The notes beneath the pieces are model-generated. The model did not search any database and was not told where the DNA came from. It saw only the letters and a list, made by a program, of their open reading frames with translations. Both the position numbers and the translations under genes were made by a program. Positions 54,084 through 62,918 of a stretch of 64,000 nucleotides of DNA are shown piece after piece (the first letter of the stretch is position 1; each line of letters begins with the position of its first letter). The stretch covers positions 1,178,001 through 1,242,000 of the forward strand of contig CAVTON010000002.1 in assembly GCA_963736455.1 (NCBI GenBank), in the 5' to 3' direction. Source of the stretch: DAHUXD01 sp963736455 (lineage in GTDB: Bacteria > Acidobacteriota > Thermoanaerobaculia > UBA5066 > Gp7-AA6).

Positions 54084-54313
54084 GTAGGGGCGGGGCTTGC
54101 CCCGCCCAGGGCGGCCGCGAGGGCCGCCCCTACGAAGACAAACGCAACGCAGCGAGTCGCGACACACCGTAGGGGCGGGGCTTGCCCCGCCCGCGGGGGG
54201 CCGCGAGGGCCGCCCCTACGAAGGCAAACGCAACGCAGCGAGTCGCGACGCGCCGAGTGCACCGTAGGGGCGGGGCTTGCCCCGCCCGCGGGCGGCCCCA
54301 GGGCTGCCCCTAC
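54084..54313. repeat. three tandem copies of the dispersed palindromic repeat
   Basis: Copies at 54084-54133, 54169-54219 and 54264-54313 each begin GTAGGGGCGGGGCTTGCCCC and end in CCCCTAC, with outer and inner complementary arms. The spacers (35 and 44 bp) are themselves nearly identical over GCAAACGCAACGCAGCGAG and TCGCGAC, so the true unit is ~85-95 bp. The array fills the spacer between two convergent genes. It lacks the regular length and unrelated spacers of a CRISPR. Tandem expansion by slippage or recombination is the simplest explanation. Confidence 0.9.
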
Positions 54314-54334
54314 GAAGGTCCACTGAACGCCCGG

Positions 54335-55915
54335 TCAGGGCGTTTGCGGGTCGGGCCTTCGGCGAGCGATCTCGTACAAGGATAGGCGCTCGCTCGACCA
54401 CACGAGTCGGAGCCATGGCGGGCGTCTCGCCGGATCCGACCAGGTTGCGACCTGGGGCCGTCGCTTGATCTCCTCGGGTCCGACAGCCACGAAGCGCGCC
54501 GAACCGTCGCGCATCCACTGCTCCATCGCCGACTCCGTATCGAAGGGCGGCAGGTAGACGGCCTCCTGCCCGCAAACGTAGGCGACGTGCGGTTTTCGCG
54601 CCAGGACCTTCGCGCCGCGGATCCCCTGCGCGCGAAAGTAGCCGCATGCGCCGAAGATCTCGCGAGGCTCTTCGGCATACATCACCCGGAGCCGCTCCGC
54701 CGCCCGCGAGCCCTGGTACAGGGAGGCCAGGATGAGCGCCGCGAGGACCGCCGCCGCGACCAGGGACGGCCGAAAGGACGTTCGGCTGGCGAGCCCGTCG
54801 ATCGACGCCTTCACGGCGAATGCGGAAAGGGCGCCGAAGAGTGCCGTCGCGAACAGGTAGTACCGGGGCTCGAAGTGGTTCAGGGCCATCAGGAGGAAGA
54901 GCAGGCCGACGGGCAGCAGGAGGGCGATCGCCCTCTTCGACAACCCGCTCCTCCAGGCGAGGATCAGCCCGAGCATCGATGCGAGCCCCATGGGCCACGA
55001 GCCGAAGCTCCTCACGAAGCTGCTCGCCAGGTTCACCGGGTAGCGGGTCGCGATGCGCACCGGGTCGTAGCGGAGGACGTCCGAGAAGGAATGGAACCGG
55101 CCCGCCATCGCCTCGATGCCCTCGCGAGAGGTCTCCCGGCCGTGGATCCCCGGGTAAAACTCGGTCGCCACGTTGAGATAGTTCTCGTTGTAGAAGGCCG
55201 AGCCCCGGTGCCGATAGTTCGCGTACAGCCACGGAGTCGCGACGCCCATGAAGACGACGGCGAGTCCCGTGAGCAGGAGCAGACGTCTCCGCCAGCTCAC
55301 CTCGAACAGGTTCACGAAGGCGATCACCAGGGCGAACGCGACCGGGAGGAACACGGCGTTGTATCGAACCAGGAACGCGAGCGCCGCCAGGGCGCCTCCG
55401 GCTCCCACCCTCCAGGCCGGCCGGAGGCGGGACGCCAGAAAGACGGTTTGAGCGGCCATGCACAACATCAGGAAGGGCATGTCGGTGACCGGCTCGACCG
55501 CGAGTCTCGCGAAAACCGGATTGGAGATGAGCAGGAGCTGGGCGCCGAGACCAACCACGTCTCCCCACGTCTCGCGAAACAGGAGGAAGGCGAGGAAGCC
55601 GGTGAGAGCGGCGCTGAAGACGGCGATCGCCTTTCCTGCCGTGAAGAGGTCGCCCGTCAGGGGACGGACGAGCGCGAGGGCGACGGGGAAGCCCGGTCCG
55701 CTGAATCGCTCGTTCGGAAACAGTCCGCCCGCGATCCGCGCCGCGTCCGGGGCGTAGCGCTCATAGAAGTCGGCGTCGACGTAGGTGCAGATCCGATGAC
55801 GCCGGGCGAGACAGGCGAAGGCGGCCAGGGAACCGGCGCAGATCAGGACGGCGGCGATCCAGGAGCGAGCGGTCCGCCGATCCGCGCCGGCATGCGGCGG
55901 GGCCGCCGGGTTCAA
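54335..55915 (-). CDS. PMT/ArnT-type membrane glycosyltransferase, paralogue B (526 aa)
   Basis: TTG 55915 overlaps the stop of the PIG-L gene (TTGA) and gives a start length equal to paralogue A at 31944-33545. TM1 is AAVLICAGSLAAFACLARRH; the acidic loop is YVDADFYERYAPDAARIAGG with FSGPGFPVALALVRP. FLVRYNAVFLPVAFALVIAF, YENYLNVATEF-like NENYLNVATEFYPGIHGRET and NHFEPRYYLFATALFGALSA align with paralogue A, as does the soluble tail LARKPHVAYVCGQEAVYLPP. About ten helices are visible. It would use polyprenyl-phosphate-linked donors at the periplasmic face. A longer upstream frame exists but runs through the PIG-L gene and is not conserved. Confidence 0.87.
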   Translation of the reverse strand: MNPAAPPHAGADRRTARSWIAAVLICAGSLAAFACLARRHRICTYVDADFYERYAPDAARIAGGLFPNERFSGPGFPVALALVRPLTGDLFTAGKAIAVFSAALTGFLAFLLFRETWGDVVGLGAQLLLISNPVFARLAVEPVTDMPFLMLCMAAQTVFLASRLRPAWRVGAGGALAALAFLVRYNAVFLPVAFALVIAFVNLFEVSWRRRLLLLTGLAVVFMGVATPWLYANYRHRGSAFYNENYLNVATEFYPGIHGRETSREGIEAMAGRFHSFSDVLRYDPVRIATRYPVNLASSFVRSFGSWPMGLASMLGLILAWRSGLSKRAIALLLPVGLLFLLMALNHFEPRYYLFATALFGALSAFAVKASIDGLASRTSFRPSLVAAAVLAALILASLYQGSRAAERLRVMYAEEPREIFGACGYFRAQGIRGAKVLARKPHVAYVCGQEAVYLPPFDTESAMEQWMRDGSARFVAVGPEEIKRRPQVATWSDPARRPPWLRLVWSSERLSLYEIARRRPDPQTP

Positions 55916-56598
55916 GACGGTTTCGGCGAAGGCCGTCGCGGGTCCCGGTCGGGCGACAGGACCAGCTTCCGGGCGGTGAATCCCTCGGCGAAGCGCGCAT
56001 TGCACTCGATCCCGCGCAGGCGCAGGACTGCCCAGAACGTGTCGTCGGACATCCACTGATTGCCCTTCTGCGACGGGAAGAAGCGGCCGAGGTGCGCCAC
56101 CTTGCGCCGGCAGGCGTCCTCGTCGAGGGGGACGTAGACGTTCGGCGAGGCCGTGTCTCCGTCGTACTTCGGGATCTCGTATTCGAGGATGAGCTGATCG
56201 CGGAACGTGTTCCAGGCGAGCTCGGCGACGACCCGGTGATCCTGGTGGGCGTCCTCACGCCGGGGGCAGAAGACGACGTCGGGCGCGGGGCGCCGCTTGA
56301 GCCGCTCGAACTCCTCCTTGATCCTCGCCGACTGCGACGGAAAGAAGCCGTCCCGGAAGCGCCGGGTGGAGATCCAGAGCGGGTGCGCGCCCTTTCCGAG
56401 GGCTCGCCCGCTCGCGCGCGCCTCCTTCGCCCGGACGGAGCTGCCGCTGAAGACGACCCAGTCGAGAGCGGCGCCCTGGGTCTCGACGAGATGGCGGATC
56501 GTTCCCCCGCATCCGATCTCGATGTCGTCGGAGTGCGCGCCCACGCAAAGGATGCGCAGGGGTCCGCGGGCCGGCCGCGGCAGCTCGAGGCCGATCAT
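55912..56598 (-). CDS. PIG-L/LmbE-type N-acetylsugar deacetylase (228 aa)
   Basis: This is a zinc-dependent deacetylase of the LmbE/PIG-L superfamily, acting on N-acetylated sugars or sugar nucleotides. ATG 56598 overlaps the aminotransferase stop (ATGA). The zinc motif is AHSDDIEIGCGGTIRHLVE (AHxDD form), with further metal ligand in CPRREDAHQDHRVVAELAWN. KEARASGRALGKG and EYEIPKYDGDTASPNVYVPL are typical family elements. No signal peptide is present. Being between a GSAM-type aminotransferase and a membrane glycosyltransferase, it may expose an amine on an amino sugar for later acylation, as in sets I recall from other O-antigen loci. Confidence 0.9.
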   Translation of the reverse strand: MIGLELPRPARGPLRILCVGAHSDDIEIGCGGTIRHLVETQGAALDWVVFSGSSVRAKEARASGRALGKGAHPLWISTRRFRDGFFPSQSARIKEEFERLKRRPAPDVVFCPRREDAHQDHRVVAELAWNTFRDQLILEYEIPKYDGDTASPNVYVPLDEDACRRKVAHLGRFFPSQKGNQWMSDDTFWAVLRLRGIECNARFAEGFTARKLVLSPDRDPRRPSPKPS

Positions 56599-57951
56599 CC
56601 GTTGCGCGCCCGGAACACGGGCTGGACGGGCCGGCCCTCGAGGAATCGCTCGACGCCTCCATCGAGGGCCTGGCGGTAGACCGCGAACGTTCCTCGCAGG
56701 GCTTCCACCGTCCGGTCGATGTCGGCGTCGTCGTGGGAGAAGCTGACGACGAGCGAAGGCATCAGGATCCCGCGCTTGAGCGTCTCCTGGAGGACCAGCG
56801 TCCGGAACGCCTGGGATGGATTGCCCTCTACGTCGCGGGCCGCGTAGACGAGGTTGCACGCCCGCCCGATGACCAGGAAGTGCTCGGCGACGCCGAGATC
56901 CCTCGCCGCTTCCTCGATTCCCTCGCGGAGACGCTTGCCCTGGCGATGGAGGACCTCGACGACGCCCTCGCGCTCGTACACGCGGATGGTCGCCATGGCG
57001 GCCGCCAGCGCGTGGGTCTCGGCGCCATGCGTCGTCGAGAGGAGGAAGACGCGATCTCCTTCGTGCCGAAGACCGCCGAGCTCCATGATCTCCCTCCGGC
57101 CGACGAGGGCCGAGAGCGCGAACCCGTTGGCCAGAGCCTTTCCGAAGACCGAGAGGTCGGGGCGAACACCGTAGAGGGTCTGGGCCCCGCCCAGGTGCCA
57201 GCGGAAGCCCGTGATCGTCTCGTCGAAGACGAGCAGCGCCCCCTCGGCGTCGCACAGGCGGCGCAGGCCCTCGAGATAGCCCGGCTGCGGCTCACGGGCG
57301 GAGGCGGGTTCGAGGACGAGGCAGGCGATCTGCGACGGGAATCGCCGGAAGAGCGTCTCGGCGCTCTCGAGATCGTTGAAGCGGAAGCCCTGGGTCAGCG
57401 CCCGGATGCTTTGGGGAATCCCCGCGGCCATCGGCGTCGTGCCGATGAACCAGTCGTCGGTCGAGAAAAACGGCTGGTCCCTGCAGATGGCCACGAGGTC
57501 GCGTCCCGTGGCGGCGCGGGCCAGCTTGACGGCCGCGGTCGTCGTGTCGGAGCCGTTCTTGGCGAACTTGACCATGTCTCCGGGCACGAACGCCGAGGAG
57601 AGCCTCGGCGCACTCCACCTCGAGGGGAGAAGGACGTGTGAAGTTCGTGCCGAGCCGCATCGCCGCGGCCGCCGCCTCGACGACGCTCGGAAAAGCGTGG
57701 CCGAGCGTCACGGCGCGCAGGCCCATTCCGTACTCGACGAACTCTCGTCCGTCGGTGTCCCAGACGTGGCAGCCCCGGCCGCGCGCGATGAAGGCCGGCG
57801 CTCCCGCCGGATACTGGTCGTCTCCCTTGGCGTAGGTGTGGGCGCCGCCGGGAATGAGGTCGTGGGCGCGGGCGCGCCGCTTCGCCGTCGCCGCCGAGTC
57901 GGTCAGCGGGGGAGCGCCGGGCTGTTCCGTCGAACGGATCCTGACGGTCAT
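56595..57951 (-). CDS. class-III (GSAM-like) aminotransferase, one frame break
   Basis: This PLP enzyme of the glutamate-1-semialdehyde aminomutase family is recast in polysaccharide loci as a sugar-module aminotransferase. The first frame starts at ATG 57951: RARAHDLIPGGAHTYAKGDD, GCHVWDTDGREFVEYGMGLR and LGTNFTRPSPLEVECAEALL. One extra T near 57590 (GGCGTTCGTG for GGCGTCGTG) shifts to the second frame VPGDMVKFAKNGSDTTTAAV, then TTPMAAGIPQSIRALTQGF, LLVFDETITGFRWHLGGAQT and the PLP lysine in VFGKALANGFALSALVG. All PLP contacts are present. True GSAM in haem synthesis is unlikely given the neighbours (PIG-L, RfbF). It starts 10 nt after the RfbF-like gene. Confidence 0.86.
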
Positions 57952-57961
57952 GCGCGGACCG

Positions 57962-58750
57962 TCAGGCGCCCGGAGCCGTCTTCCAGACTTCCCAGGGAGT
58001 GTCGCCGCGCGTGTACATGTCGTCGAGGAGCTGCTTCTCCTTGAACGTGTCCATGCCGACGAAGAAGCCTTCGTACTTGTTCGTGATCAGCTGTTTCTTC
58101 GCGATGAGCCGTTGGAAGGGCTCCTGGACGAGCTCCTCGCCCGGTCCCAGGGAGTCGAAGATGGTCGGCCGGAAAACGAAGAACCCGGCGTTGACCCAGA
58201 TGTCGGACCGCGAGACGTCCTTGATGTCCGTGACCGAGCCGTCTCCGTTGGCGGTGACCAGGTGAAACGTGAAGCCCGGCCGCGTCGACAGGAAGATCCC
58301 GGTCTTGTCGGAGGCTCTCAGCTTGTCGACGAGCAGCGGCAGGGGGCAGTTCGAGAGGCCGTCCGTGTAGTTCGCGAGGAAGTACTCCTCGTTCTCGACG
58401 TACTTCTGGACCGCCTTCAGGCGCATGCCGATGTTGGCATGGAGGCCGGTGTCGACGAAGGTGATCTTCCAGTCCTGGATGTCGCTCGACTCGAGCGCGA
58501 TGTCGCGGCCCCCGTTGGTCAGGGTGAAGTCGTTCGAGAGGTACTCGTTGTAGTTCAGGAAGTAGTTCTTGATGATGTCGGCCTTGTAGCCCAGGCAGAG
58601 GATGAAGTCCTTGTGCCCGAAGTGGGCGTAGTACTTCATCACGTACCAGAGAATCGGCCGGTAACCGATGGTGATCATGGGCTTGGGGATGATCTCGGAG
58701 TATTCCTTGAGACGCATCCCCAGGCCGCCGCAAAAGAGTACGACCTTCAT
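57962..58750 (-). CDS. glucose-1-phosphate cytidylyltransferase-like protein, RfbF type (262 aa)
   Basis: This nucleotidyltransferase activates a sugar-1-phosphate, most likely to CDP-glucose. ATG 58750 begins MKVVLFCGGLGMRLKEYSEI, with the activated-sugar signature GGLGMRLKE and IPKPMITIGYRPILWYVMKY. Further RfbF-like marks are FGHKDFILCLGYKADIIKNY, FLNYNEYLSNDF, TGLHANIGMRLKAVQKYV, FLANYTDGLSN and VNAGFFVFRPTIFD. The length matches RfbF (about 257 residues). No CDP-glucose 4,6-dehydratase gene is in the window, so that step must be encoded elsewhere. Its upstream spacer (58751-58951) carries a palindromic repeat copy, so this gene may be the head of its own transcript. Confidence 0.9.
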   Translation of the reverse strand: MKVVLFCGGLGMRLKEYSEIIPKPMITIGYRPILWYVMKYYAHFGHKDFILCLGYKADIIKNYFLNYNEYLSNDFTLTNGGRDIALESSDIQDWKITFVDTGLHANIGMRLKAVQKYVENEEYFLANYTDGLSNCPLPLLVDKLRASDKTGIFLSTRPGFTFHLVTANGDGSVTDIKDVSRSDIWVNAGFFVFRPTIFDSLGPGEELVQEPFQRLIAKKQLITNKYEGFFVGMDTFKEKQLLDDMYTRGDTPWEVWKTAPGA

Positions 58751-58855
58751 GAACTGGTTTCTTGGTAGGGCCCCATTGTACCAGCTGCGACGGAGGACCC
58801 CGAGAGCGGGCCCGCTGGTGATCCATAGCCGAAATCTGGTGCGCACTCAGACATT

Positions 58856-58906
58856 GTAGGGGCGGCCCTTGAGGCCGCCCGCGGGCGGGGCGAGCCCCGC
58901 CCCTGC
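58856..58906. repeat. dispersed palindromic repeat, single copy
   Basis: The element begins GTAGGGGCGGCCCTTGAGGC and ends CCCGCCCCTGC; the last bases TGC replace the usual TAC, so the outer stem has one weaker pair. The inner GGCGGGG-CGAG-CCCCGCC hairpin is intact. It lies in the 201 bp spacer between two minus-strand genes. The rest of that spacer shows no gene. Its position would separate transcription of the methyltransferase gene from the RfbF-like gene if it folds as a terminator. Confidence 0.85.
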
Positions 58907-58951
58907 GACTTCGACGCGAAGCGACTTCCATTGCGGAACAGTAAGCGGGAC

Positions 58952-59764
58952 TCAGGCCGTTCCGCGCCTCGGCGCACCGAACACGATCAGCTGTGAGGGC
59001 GCCGCACGCCGCCGGAGCGCCTGCGGAAGGCGCGCCTCGGCCCGGTGCGCCCAGCGGCGATAGGAGCGCTGGAGGCGGCATCTCGGCATGAGGCGGTAAA
59101 AGCGCTCGAGACATCCCAGAGGAACGACCTGAACGCGTCGGAAAAACGGGCGGCCCGCGGCGACGTAGTGATCGGAGGAATTGTCTCGGGTTGGGTGGAC
59201 GTCGGCCTCTTGCCACTCCCGGAACGCTTTCCGCGCGAGGCTCGAGGGACGCCCCGGAACCGGCACCATCCAGCGAACCCGATCGAGCAGCCGGCTGTTG
59301 ACGGCGGGCTCGAAGAATCTCGCTTCGCCCCCGTCATTCAGCAGAGCCGCCATTCCGGCGAGCGCGTCGGATTCCTCGTCGTGGGTCAGATGATGCAGGA
59401 AGGCCTTGCCGACGACGAAGTCGAGCGAGCGGCGCCGCACCGAACGCAATGACGTCTCCGCGCTCTCGAATCGCAGGTTGTTGAGGCCGGTCCGATCGAC
59501 GACTTCGCGGAGAATCCTCCCGCTCTCGATCGAGAGGTCGGAAGCCGTCACGTCGGCCCCGAGCGCCGCCATCACGCAGGCGTTCTGGCCGTTTCCCGAG
59601 CCGAGCTCGAGGACTCTCGTTCCTCGGAGCCTCCCGGAAAAGTCGCCGAGGTAGAGGCCGTGCCAGCTGGCGTGGACAGAGGTCATGCGATCGAGATAGG
59701 TGCGGAGGCGCGACGCGTCGACCCGCCACTCGAGGACCAGCGTCACCAGCCGGTCGACGTCCAC
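58952..59764 (-). CDS. class I SAM-dependent methyltransferase (270 aa)
   Basis: GTG 59764 starts 43 nt after the peptidase-like gene. The SAM site is TRVLELGSGNGQNACVMAAL (motif I), VTASDLSIESGRILREVVD (motif II), and RRSLDFVVGKAFLHHLTHDE with NDGGEARFFEPAVNS (post-motifs). The C-terminal ~90 residues (FFRRVQVVPLGCLERFYRLM) form a basic region typical of methyltransferases that act on lipid-linked or glycan substrates near the membrane. No membrane helix is predicted. It probably O- or N-methylates a sugar of this module. The acceptor is not predictable. Confidence 0.82.
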   Translation of the reverse strand: MDVDRLVTLVLEWRVDASRLRTYLDRMTSVHASWHGLYLGDFSGRLRGTRVLELGSGNGQNACVMAALGADVTASDLSIESGRILREVVDRTGLNNLRFESAETSLRSVRRRSLDFVVGKAFLHHLTHDEESDALAGMAALLNDGGEARFFEPAVNSRLLDRVRWMVPVPGRPSSLARKAFREWQEADVHPTRDNSSDHYVAAGRPFFRRVQVVPLGCLERFYRLMPRCRLQRSYRRWAHRAEARLPQALRRRAAPSQLIVFGAPRRGTA

Positions 59765-59807
59765 GGCCCGATATGCCGCATCGGTGGAGTGACCGACGGG
59801 AACCGCG

Positions 59808-61152
59808 CTACCGTGACGTCTCCCGCGAGGAGGCGGGAATCAGGAGGCCATTTTCGAGGAGGCGGTCCGCCGCGGCCCGCACGGCGGCGAAGGCGAGCCC
59901 CGATCGTTCGGCGATGTCGAGCAGGGTCGGTCCGCCGTCGGACTGGTTGAGGACCCAGAGCATCGCCATCTGCAGCTCGCCCGGGTTCGGGTAGCCGCCC
60001 ATCGAGCCATAGAGGCCCCGCCGGCCGAGCTGCGGCTCGCCCTTCGGGCTCGTATTGACGTATCGCCCGTTGCCCTCGAGAACCGCGAGGACGGCCAGGT
60101 ACGCCCGCAGCGAATCGGCGAGGGCCTCCGGCCGAATGAACGAAAGATCGTCGGCCGACGTGTGGTACTCGGGATAGCGGCCGTGAGGCGTGCGCGTCAG
60201 GCTTCCGACGGCGAGGTTGAACCCGGGAGATCCGTACTGGCGCTCGTCGTATCCGTATGGAGAAAACTCGAGGATCGTGTGGCCGGGGGCGCGTGTGCCG
60301 CAGGACGTGGGCCGCCGCGCGATCGATCTCGGCGTCGCCGCGGCGGCTCTTCTTGTAGGTCAGCGGCCCCGCGTCGCCTACGCAGGCGGCCACGAGGCCG
60401 TGGCGGATTCGGGCGGCGGCCTCGGGGTTGCCGGAAAGCCAGGCGATCGAGCCGATCGTGCCGGGTACGAAGAGAAATCGGTACGAATAGCGCCGCGGCG
60501 CGTCCGCCAGGGAGCGCGCGAGGACGGCGAGCAGCGCGAGGCCGGACAGGTTGTCGTTGGCGAGCGAGGGGTGGCAGGCATGAGCGGAGAGAAGGATTTC
60601 GTCCGTCTCCTCGCCGGGCAGGAACAGCTCGCCGTAGCTCAGGGCTCCATCGGCGAGCGTCGAGTCGATGACGGCTTCGTAGTCGGCCTCCGGCAGCGCC
60701 TCGAGGGCGCGTTGGGAAAGGCAGAACCCCCAATCGTCCTGGTAGTACGACGTGCGGTACGGGATCCAGTCGGGCCGGTCCGGCAGCGTGTGGAGGCGCG
60801 GCCGAAGCTCGGAGAGTCGGAGCCGTTTGCGGACCGGGACGCTGTAGTTGACGACGTGGAGGTTCGACTCGCGGAAGTCGACGACCCGCCGTCCGCCCGC
60901 ATCGGCGATCCACGCGTCGCGAATGTTCCATTCCCGCGGCACGGTCCAGTCGAGCACGGCCGTTCCCGAGGGGACCTCGTGGATCGTCAGCGGCGCCACC
61001 GTCTGCAGGAGCGCGAGCGTCTCGCGGAGCCCGTTTCCGGTGATGGACCGGCAGATCGGGTAGAGGGTTCCGGCAAGGTCGTGCATCTCGAGCCCGAGCG
61101 CGGCGAAATCGGCGCTCTCCGTCAGGGCGGCAACGCTCCGCTCGCTCGTCAC
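59808..61152 (-). CDS. M28/DUF4910-type aminopeptidase homologue with winged-helix tail, one frame break
   Basis: This protein belongs to the DUF4910/DUF2172 aminopeptidase-like family that recurs in deoxysugar clusters. GTG 61152 overlaps the RfbC stop. The first frame has MHDLAGTLYPICRSITGNG, IHEVPSGTAVLDWTVPREWN, the metal motif LLSAHACHPSLANDNLSGLA and RFLFVPGTIGSIAWL. One extra C in a five-C run near 60291 leads to the second frame TILEFSPYGYDERQYGSPGF, GRYPEYHTSADDLSFIRPEA and LGRRGLYGSMGGYPNPGELQ, ending with a winged-helix-like DIAERSGLAFAAVRAAADRL. Metal-binding His/Asp residues are intact. In spite of the peptidase fold, a role in sugar modification is suggested by context only. Confidence 0.84.
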
Positions 61153-61679
61153 GACCGGAAATCCGGGTAAGTCCGGTCGCGCTCGTTGATCAGAACGACC
61201 GGACCCGGCCAGGAGATTCCAAACGCGGGATCGTCAAAGCGCACGCCCGAGGCATGTTCGGGACTGTAGGGGGCCGAAATCTGGTAGGTGACCTCGGCGT
61301 CGTCGGTCAGGGTCAGGAAGCCGTGCGCGAAGCCCTCCGGCACGTAGAGCATCCGGCGGGAGTCGGCATCGAGCACGACGCCGAAATGGCCGCGGTACGT
61401 CTTCGAGGCCGGCCTCAGGTCGATGATGACGTCGTGGACGGCGCCCCGGGTGCATCGCACGAGCTTGGCCTCCGCGAAGGGCGGCCGCTGGAAGTGCATG
61501 CCTCGCAGCGTCCCCTTGCGGGGGTTGAAGGAGAGGCTGGACTGCGCGACGTTCGGGTTCAGTCCCCGCGCCTCGAACTCGCGAGGCTCGAAGATGCGGG
61601 CGAAGAAGCCGCGCTCGTCGGCGAAGCGCTCGGGCTCGATGACCTGAGCGTCCGCGAGGGGCGTCGGATGGAAGATCAT
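61149..61679 (-). CDS. rfbC: RfbC-type nucleotide-sugar 3,5-epimerase (176 aa)
   Basis: This is a cupin-fold epimerase acting on a 4-keto-6-deoxy nucleotide sugar. ATG 61679 opens MIFHPTPLADAQVIEPERFA. Motifs are DERGFFARIFEPREFEARGL, QSSLSFNPRKGTLRGMHFQ (catalytic His in RGMHFQ), LVRCTRGAVHDVIIDLRPAS (catalytic Asp region) and VPEGFAHGFLTLTDDAEVTY. The length is normal for RfbC (about 180). Genes for dTDP-glucose synthesis (rfbA, rfbB, rfbD) are not in the window. Next to an RfbF-type cytidylyltransferase and a C-methyltransferase it may instead act on a CDP-linked branched sugar. It lies 4 nt after the C-methyltransferase gene. Confidence 0.93.
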   Translation of the reverse strand: MIFHPTPLADAQVIEPERFADERGFFARIFEPREFEARGLNPNVAQSSLSFNPRKGTLRGMHFQRPPFAEAKLVRCTRGAVHDVIIDLRPASKTYRGHFGVVLDADSRRMLYVPEGFAHGFLTLTDDAEVTYQISAPYSPEHASGVRFDDPAFGISWPGPVVLINERDRTYPDFRS

Positions 61680-61683
61680 GGCG

Positions 61684-62918
61684 TCACGAGAGAACGGTCA
61701 CTCGGGGGATCGGGACGACGAAGCGGCCTCCCCATTCCCGGACGTACGCGAGCTGTTCGACGATCTCGTCCTTGAGGTTCCAGGGAAGGATCAGGATGAA
61801 GTCGGGGCGAGCCTCCTGCAATCGCTCGGGAGCATAGATCGGGATGTGGGTGCCCGGAGTGAACCGGCCGTGTTTGTAGGGGTTGCGATCCACCGCGAAC
61901 TCCACGAAATCCGTCCGGATGCCGCAGTAGTTGAGCAGGGTATTGCCCTTGCCGGGCGCTCCGTAGGCGGCGATCGTCTTTCCCTCCCGGCGCGCCTCGA
62001 TCAGGAACTCGAGGAGGGAGCGCTTGGTCTCCTCGACGCGCGGGCCGAAGGAGGCGTAGCGCTCGATCGACCGGAAGCCGTCCGCCTCCTCCGCCTTCAG
62101 GAGGCTCTCGACCGCCGGCGCCGTCGGGCGGGCATCGCCCGTGTGGCAGGCGTAGATGCGGAGGGAGCCGCCGTGCGTCGGGAGCTCCTCGACGTCGAAG
62201 AGGCGCAGGTCGTGCGAGGAGAAGATGTCGTCGCACCGTCGACAGCGAGAGATAGGAAAAGTGCTCGTGGTAGATGGTGTCGAACTGGTTGCCCTCCATG
62301 AGGCGCCACAGATGCGGAAACTCCATCGTGACGACGCCGCCGCGCCGGAGCAGGATCCGCAGGCCGGCGACGAAGTCGTTGATGTCGGGAACGTGCGCCA
62401 GGACGTTGTTGCCGACGATGAGATCGGCCGGGCCGGGTTCGGCCGTCAGAGCGGCCGCCGTGTCGCGCCCGAAGAAGGCGACGCGGGTCGGCACCCCTTT
62501 CTCGACCGCGGCGCGGGCGACGTTGGCGGCGGGCTCGACGCCGAGCACGGGAATGCCCCGGGCGGCGAAATACTGCAGCAGGTAGCCGTCGTTGGACGCG
62601 ATCTCGACGACGCGGGAGCTGCGCTCCGAGGCCGAAGCGCTGCACAGCCATCTCCGTATATCGGCGGGCGTGCTCGAGCCACGACGTGGAATAGGACGAG
62701 AAATAGGCGTACTCCGTGAAGATCTCGTCGGGAGAGACGTACTCCTGGAGCTGGACGAGGAAGCAGGCTTCGCAGACCCAGACCCTGAGCGGAAAGAACC
62801 GCTCCATCCGGTTCAGCTCGTCGGACGAGAGGAACGACTCGCAGAGCGGCGACATGCCGAGATCGACGAAAACGCGGCGCAGTGGAGCCGCGCAGAAGCG
62901 GCAGACCGGGAGGCTCAA
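61684..62918 (-). CDS. nucleotide-sugar C-methyltransferase, TylCIII-like, two frame breaks
   Basis: The protein has three parts: an N-terminal zinc-binding domain (LPVCRFCAAPLRRVFVDLGM, WVCEACFLVQLQEY), a central SAM domain and a C-terminal Methyltransf_14-like domain. TTG 62918 overlaps the GT2 stop (TTGA). Frame one runs to ~62640 (FTEYAYFSSYSTSWLEHARR). After one extra base the second frame carries VLGVEPAANVARAAVEKGVP, IVGNNVLAHVPDINDFVAGL and GNQFDTIYHEHFSYLSLSTV. After another near 62240 the third frame reads FSSHDLRLFDVEELPTHGGS, IAAYGAPGKGNTLLNYCGIR and DFILILPWNLKDEIVEQL. YHEHFSYLS and AYGAPGKGNTLLNYCG are family hallmarks. It would add a methyl branch to a 4-keto sugar. Confidence 0.85.

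Noticed and set aside
54084..54313. CRISPR array
   Set aside because: There are only three copies, the repeat is a long palindrome, the two spacers are nearly identical to each other, and no cas gene is near.
56595..57951. hemL (glutamate-1-semialdehyde aminomutase) of haem synthesis
   Set aside because: The family resemblance is real, but the operon context (RfbF-type, PIG-L, membrane glycosyltransferase) fits a sugar-module aminotransferase better.
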